Assembly: GCF_001654865.1 (NCBI RefSeq)
Contig: NZ_LXEO01000014.1
Span: 1 to 64,000, forward strand
Origin: Buttiauxella noackiae ATCC 51607
GTDB lineage: Bacteria > Pseudomonadota > Gammaproteobacteria > Enterobacterales > Enterobacteriaceae
Direction: 5' to 3'
Length of the DNA: 64,000 bases
Positions 59,802 through 64,000 of this stretch are shown here, in pieces; positions within the stretch are counted from its first letter, which is position 1, and each line of letters begins with the position of its first letter. The position numbers and the translations under genes were made by a program. The notes below the pieces were generated by a model. That model was not told the DNA's origin. It did not search any database and saw nothing but the letters and a program-made list of their open reading frames with translations.

Positions 59802-61118
59802 TTAGCGGCTTGGCTTGATAGAGGCTAGCGACATTGTGGATTCAGTTTTAATTGGCCAGCTAAAGCGAAAACGAGCGCCGCCCAGGGCACCGCTATCAAC
59901 GACCACAGAACCTTCCATGGCGGTTGCGACAGAATGCACAATCGCCAGCCCAAGACCACAGCCGCCGGTAGCGCGGTCGCGACTCGGGTCCAGGCGAACA
60001 AATGGTTCAAATACCCGCTCACGTTCTTCTGCTGGTATACCGGGGCCGTCGTCTTCCACCTGCAAAATCGCGGTTTGTCCATCAAGCCACAGGCTAATAC
60101 GTAATTTCTCTTTGCTGTAACGCAGTGCGTTGTTGACCAGGTTATCTGTCACACGTTCCATCAGGCGCAGGTCAATCAATCCAAAATTGCCGCCAGGTGG
60201 GGTATCCAACAAGATATCGAGATGCGAATGAATAATTCGGACGTCAGCAATGTGCTCATCAAGCCAGCGAGGAACGTTCACACTCGCCAGTTGTAACTCA
60301 GTTTGCGGGCGATCCAGACGCGCGTAGGTTAACAACTCCTCAATTAATGCTTCCAGTTGCCCAATGTCGCGGTTTAGCGCCAGTGATTCCGCTTCCGTAA
60401 GATTTTCACTCATCTCAAGACGATAACGTAAGCGGACTAATGGTGTACGCAGTTCATGAGCAATCCCGTCAATCAGGAGCTTCTTACTCGCAATTTGCGC
60501 ATTAATGCTATCGGCCATCTGGTTAAACGCGACGCCCAGACGCTCAAAACTTGAGGCACTGTCGAAATGAATACGCTCATCAAGATGACCTTGCCCTAAT
60601 CTTTGCGCCGCCGTTTCCAGTTTGAGCATGTCCTTCCAGTGCGGTCGCATCCAGATAAATACCGGGAAGGCGAGGGAAATCGCAATAAACGCCATCAGTG
60701 CGACGTCCAGTAAGCGCATTTGGTGTAAGAAAAAGAGATAGGGTATTGGCCCGACTGCCAGAACATAGTGGCTGCGAGGAATGCGTTGGATAAACGTGTA
60801 TTCATCATCGAGGGCGACAATTTCACCTGCGCGTAGGTGATGCATGTTCATCTCATCAAGCTTGAATTTATCCATTGGCTCAATGTGCAACTTAAAAGAT
60901 AAATTCAGGTCGAGATCTTTAATGGTGCGGTTCCAGTCGCGGGGAGGAATTTCTCGCAACTCGCTACGCATCAAATACAGCGAGCTTTTCATCAAATCAT
61001 CCAGCGACTGGCGGCCTGCTCGTTCGGCGGTGAATTTGTACACCAGGCCAACCAGCATGGTCATCACCAAAAAGCAGACGAACAGCAAAAGATAGAATTG
61101 AATAAATAACTTTTTCAA
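59802..61118 (-). CDS. rstB: Sensor histidine kinase RstB
   Basis: A 438-residue two-component kinase (E. coli 433), partner of RstA. It has two transmembrane helices (about 5-27 and 135-156) flanking a periplasmic sensor domain, a HAMP domain, the phospho-acceptor His in IDGIAHELRTPLVRLRYR (about 224), and ATPase boxes NNALRYS, DDGPGIP and GCGLGLAIV. RstB is linked to PhoP, acid and Mg2+ response. Here it is separated from rstA by a large inserted gene. Confidence 0.96.
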   Translation of the reverse strand: MKKLFIQFYLLLFVCFLVMTMLVGLVYKFTAERAGRQSLDDLMKSSLYLMRSELREIPPRDWNRTIKDLDLNLSFKLHIEPMDKFKLDEMNMHHLRAGEIVALDDEYTFIQRIPRSHYVLAVGPIPYLFFLHQMRLLDVALMAFIAISLAFPVFIWMRPHWKDMLKLETAAQRLGQGHLDERIHFDSASSFERLGVAFNQMADSINAQIASKKLLIDGIAHELRTPLVRLRYRLEMSENLTEAESLALNRDIGQLEALIEELLTYARLDRPQTELQLASVNVPRWLDEHIADVRIIHSHLDILLDTPPGGNFGLIDLRLMERVTDNLVNNALRYSKEKLRISLWLDGQTAILQVEDDGPGIPAEERERVFEPFVRLDPSRDRATGGCGLGLAIVHSVATAMEGSVVVDSGALGGARFRFSWPIKTESTMSLASIKPSR

Positions 61119-61299
61119 TGAAGATCACCGGATTATTGCGTATCTGGATACTGGCTCCTGCTGTACAGGAGCGCTATGGGGATATGAGTGATGTCATTTC
61201 AGAATTTTCATACCCCATCTGGCAGGGTATGAAAGCAGGGTTTGCCCCTGCTGACAATATCTGGCGTGTATAAGTGCGGTATTTAATGATAATGGTGGC
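61119..61299 (-). terminator. Hairpin-rich spacer between PTS-EAL gene and rstB
   Basis: Three hairpins: GGCTCCTG/CAGGAGC near 61150-61172, TCATACCC/GGGTATGA near 61207-61233 and AGCAGGG/CCCTGCT near 61233-61253. On the minus strand they follow the EAL gene and may limit read-through to rstB. rstB then needs its own promoter here, not identified. Confidence 0.5.
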
Positions 61300-63471
61300 T
61301 TAAACTATCGCTTCAATCTCAGGCAGACAATGACCTGGTTGCATTTGCATCTTGTCTTGCTCCGCCAGAAGTTGACACACAACTTTTCCCGGTAAAGGGC
61401 GGTGGAACAAGTACCCCTGGCACAACTCAATGCCAGCCATCTTCACTAATTCTAGTTCCTGCTCGGTTTCAACACCTTCGATGAGTATTTCACACTGAAC
61501 AACCATGCATAATTTAACTACCTGTTGCAGGAAGCTAAACCCATCCGGCTTGGCCAGGCCGAGAACCATCGATCTATCGAGCTTTATCTTATCCAGTGGA
61601 TAGCGTGTCAAATAATGCAGTGTCGAATATCCCGAACCAAAATCATCAAGGGCGATTTTGATACCGAGGTTGCGCAACTTTTCCATCACTTCTGCGACAC
61701 GTACGGGTTCCTGAACCTTCTGTGATTCTGTTATCTCAAACTCAAGACTCCAGCCAGCAGGTAATGGTTTGGCCAGCACCTTGTTCACAATATGCAGGAG
61801 TCGATAGTCGACTAATGTCTGTGGAGAAATATTGACCGAAAGAGTCATCCCCTCTGTTTCAGACATATTTTCTCTGACGTAGTCCAGTGCGTTTTCCATT
61901 ACCCAAAAATCTACCTCCGGCATCAGACCGGCTCGCTCATAATATTTCAGGAATGTTGGCGGCGTGATCTTTCCGTTGTCGTCCTGATGGCGAATTAAAA
62001 CCTCGACGGCGAAGATTTTATTGTCAGATAACCGTACCTGCGGCTGGAAAAATAGGATGAATTGGCCGCTGGTTTGCAGTTTCTCTATTTGTCTCTGCGC
62101 TTCAAGGTGGCTGTATTCTTCTACAACATGATTGTAGTTAGGCACCATCTCAATGTTAGTCGGTTGGCTGATTTTCACCTCACCAGTGAGTAAGTCCATG
62201 TCATTATTTACAGTGTTTTTTTGTTTTAATGTACTTTTGACAAACGGGTAATAAATGGCCACGCCCAAAGCAACAAGAGCAATGTATAACATTACGGCGG
62301 CGCTGGATTCCCCGCTGGCTAACCACACCTTGATAGGCCCTGGTGTAGACCAACTGACGATTGCGGTAATTCGCGGAATAAAACTATAGTAAGTCGCGCC
62401 GTACGCCACGACATAAGAGACTAATGGCGTCAGAACGAACGGAATAATCATTACCGGGTTGAGAACAATCGGAAAACCAAAAATTAGCGGTTCGTTGATG
62501 TTAAACAATGCCATTGGCCCGGCAATGGTCAGCAGGCGGCGGTGTGGGCTATTTTTCTGCATTAAAATACAGATGACCAAACTCAGTGTATTTCCTGTTC
62601 CACCAGAATTGCACCACATGTCATAGAAGACAGGGCTGAGAATGTTGAGTGCGCCGCGTCCTGAATACCAATCGTTAATATTTAATTTTGCTGCAGCAGT
62701 AAAGGCAACATCAATGTCCATAAATAGATAATAGCCGTGTAGACCAAAGAACCATGGAACACTGCGCAATAGGACGTATGAAATGCCATTCAGGAAATTA
62801 GTGGGGTAAAAATAAAGAGACAGTTGCTCAAAGAAACTCATTGCATGATGTAAGCTAGCTTCAGCCACTAATTTTATAATGCTACTGAATATGGCGATTA
62901 TCATTAACGTAACAAAAAATGATACAATCGTAACGTTATTGCTATCTTTCCATTGGCGAACTTTTAACATGTTCTTACTGACGATTTCCTGCAACACATT
63001 ACCAATTATTCCAGAGGCCAAAGCCATAGGAATACTGATATCCAGGAAAAATTGTGCGTTGTCGTCCAGTATTCGCCGGAAAATCATTAATGTACTGATG
63101 CTTAACGCAATACAGTATATTTGCGACAGACGGTTTCTGACGGCCCAGTGAACCGCAACATAGATATTCATCACCAGCGGTGCGAGCGCTAAAAAACCAA
63201 TCTGTAACTGCATAAACCACAGTGCTGCATGGTTAAAACCTGCGGTTTCACAAAGTACCGATGCGGTGATAACCAGGCCACGAACAATCGATAAGGGAAC
63301 TATAGCCATGGTGCTGGCAATAACGGCATGGGCATAGCGATTGTTTAATAACTTGATTTGACTGTTATTTAAACGGTGCAAAATATTGTTTTGTAGCCAC
63401 GCTTTTATCACAAAATTACCTGAAGCAATTACGCTCATAATGGTGTTTTTAAACAGATAACTAAATTTCAA
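61300..63471 (-). CDS. Membrane fusion protein: PTS EIIC-like domain plus EAL phosphodiesterase domain
   Basis: 723 residues. About 1-415 resemble a lactose/cellobiose-type PTS EIIC with many helices and the conserved loop FNINEPLIFGFPIVLNPV (323-340). No EIIA or EIIB domain is fused. About 465-715 form an EAL domain: E490 (AVEVLIR), N548 (SVNISP), E579 (EFEITES), D609-D610 (DDFGSGYS), K630 (KIKLDR), E665 (EGVETE), Q685 (CQGYLF). All catalytic residues are present, so c-di-GMP hydrolysis is likely, possibly gated by a sugar bound to the EIIC part. It lies between rstA and rstB on the same strand and has no E. coli K-12 counterpart at this spot. Confidence 0.85.
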   Translation of the reverse strand: MKFSYLFKNTIMSVIASGNFVIKAWLQNNILHRLNNSQIKLLNNRYAHAVIASTMAIVPLSIVRGLVITASVLCETAGFNHAALWFMQLQIGFLALAPLVMNIYVAVHWAVRNRLSQIYCIALSISTLMIFRRILDDNAQFFLDISIPMALASGIIGNVLQEIVSKNMLKVRQWKDSNNVTIVSFFVTLMIIAIFSSIIKLVAEASLHHAMSFFEQLSLYFYPTNFLNGISYVLLRSVPWFFGLHGYYLFMDIDVAFTAAAKLNINDWYSGRGALNILSPVFYDMWCNSGGTGNTLSLVICILMQKNSPHRRLLTIAGPMALFNINEPLIFGFPIVLNPVMIIPFVLTPLVSYVVAYGATYYSFIPRITAIVSWSTPGPIKVWLASGESSAAVMLYIALVALGVAIYYPFVKSTLKQKNTVNNDMDLLTGEVKISQPTNIEMVPNYNHVVEEYSHLEAQRQIEKLQTSGQFILFFQPQVRLSDNKIFAVEVLIRHQDDNGKITPPTFLKYYERAGLMPEVDFWVMENALDYVRENMSETEGMTLSVNISPQTLVDYRLLHIVNKVLAKPLPAGWSLEFEITESQKVQEPVRVAEVMEKLRNLGIKIALDDFGSGYSTLHYLTRYPLDKIKLDRSMVLGLAKPDGFSFLQQVVKLCMVVQCEILIEGVETEQELELVKMAGIELCQGYLFHRPLPGKVVCQLLAEQDKMQMQPGHCLPEIEAIV

Positions 63472-63840
63472 ATTGAGTTATCCGGTGTTAAGGGTAAGGT
63501 GAAATAGCTATTTTTCTACATTTATGGGGTTGTTCCCCACAAGTCATGTTGAAATATTATTTTTGTGAATTCACATAAGTAACAAAACGAATACATGGTG
63601 ATAATAAAAATAGTGCTTTTGCGAAATATTAATCTGATTTATTACTGAAAGAGAAGTATAGAAAGAAATCTACCATATTAGTTATGTACATTTCTATACA
63701 TAAGTGTACAGAGTTAAAACGAACGCAGTGAGGCAATGAAATATATTCGGAGGGATTTTGCAGGGAAGTACTTTAATCAGCATAACCGTTCATGCGATGA
63801 ACGGTTATTTATAGCGTTAAGTAAGTTAAATACTCGGCAT
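63472..63840 (-). promoter_or_regulatory. Spacer between rstA and the PTS-EAL gene
   Basis: 369 A/T-rich bases. A hairpin AACCGTTCAT/ATGAACGGTT (about 63784-63806) closes rstA, without a T run. Two TGTACA palindromes (63685-63690 and 63705-63710) 20 bases apart look like a possible operator. The small plus-strand frame starting at 63736 runs antisense into rstA and is not credited. Confidence 0.4.
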
Positions 63841-64000
63841 CTAAACTTCGCTTTCCCAGGCATGTGGGGCGAACAAATAGCCTTTATTACGCACTGTTTT
63901 GATACGAAACGGTTCAGTAGCACTGTCGTAGAGTTTCTTTCTCAGGCGTGAAATAGCGACGTCGACGCTACGATCCAGGCCGTCGTAAGTCACCCCACGC
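63841..64000 (-). CDS. rstA: Response regulator RstA, C-terminal fragment at window edge
   Basis: The last 52 codons of an OmpR-family regulator run off the window end. The winged-helix end reads YDGLDRSVDVAISRLRKKL and then VRNKGYLFAPHAWE, matching RstA of E. coli. RstA activates asr and represses csgD there. The N-terminal receiver domain lies outside the window; truncation is due to the window only. Confidence 0.92.
   Translation of the reverse strand, partial: RGVTYDGLDRSVDVAISRLRKKLYDSATEPFRIKTVRNKGYLFAPHAWESEV

Noticed and set aside
63736-63951. A 71-codon plus-strand frame near the window end
   Set aside because: Its second half is antisense to the rstA 3' end and its first half spans a hairpin; no support as a gene.

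Overview
The window is chromosomal DNA of an enterobacterium (family Enterobacteriaceae, order Enterobacterales). Nearly every gene has a recognisable Escherichia/Salmonella counterpart, gene density is high, and GC looks moderate. It lies in the replication terminus region: it carries tus with a near-canonical Ter site and genes that in E. coli are spread over the terminus third (adhE-opp-tonB; pqqU/yncD-ansP; nhoA-pptA; tqsA-mdtJI-asr-mlc-clcB; ynfCD; add-malYXI; ydgA-manA-fumA-fumC-tus-rstB-rstA). The genus cannot be fixed by reading alone; a Kluyvera/Buttiauxella/Enterobacter-like organism is plausible.

Layout. 0-14.9 kb: adhE, ychE, the oppABCDF oligopeptide importer, a small voltage-gated K+ channel gene, yciU, clsA, yciY, a 51-codon membrane ORF, yciI, tonB. 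14.9-20.7 kb: the PQQ receptor pqqU beside tonB, a fasciclin-ECF sigma-anti-sigma operon, ansP. 20.8-25.2 kb: a lac locus with lacI, CRP site, O1, O2 and lacZ but no lacY or lacA. 25.3-30.1 kb: nhoA, pptA, tqsA, mdtJI, ydgD, ydgU, asr. 30.4-34.1 kb: a His-Xaa-Ser (Hxs) RiPP-like cluster with a repeat precursor, two small HxsD-like proteins and two radical SAM enzymes. 34.1-41.4 kb: an M32 carboxypeptidase, ynfM, ynfL, mlc, bioD2, clcB. 41.5-45 kb: osmVWXY. 45.3-52.4 kb: orphan dmsD, ynfD, ynfC, add, malY, malX, malI. 52.6-64 kb: ydgA, manA, fumA, fumC, tus/Ter, rstB, a PTS EIIC-EAL fusion gene, and the 3' end of rstA.

Most notable: (i) the hxs cluster, whose product is unknown, with an attenuator-like hairpin before the precursor gene, a second hairpin after it and an FNR-like box upstream; (ii) a fasciclin/ECF sigma/RskA-type anti-sigma operon resembling the mycobacterial MPT70/83-SigK-RskA module, with a candidate ECF promoter; (iii) a membrane EIIC-EAL (c-di-GMP phosphodiesterase-like) gene wedged between rstA and rstB; (iv) a lac control region of E. 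coli-like architecture driving lacZ alone; (v) a short dispersed palindromic repeat in three size variants, plus REP units. No rRNA, tRNA, CRISPR array, insertion sequence or prophage was seen.
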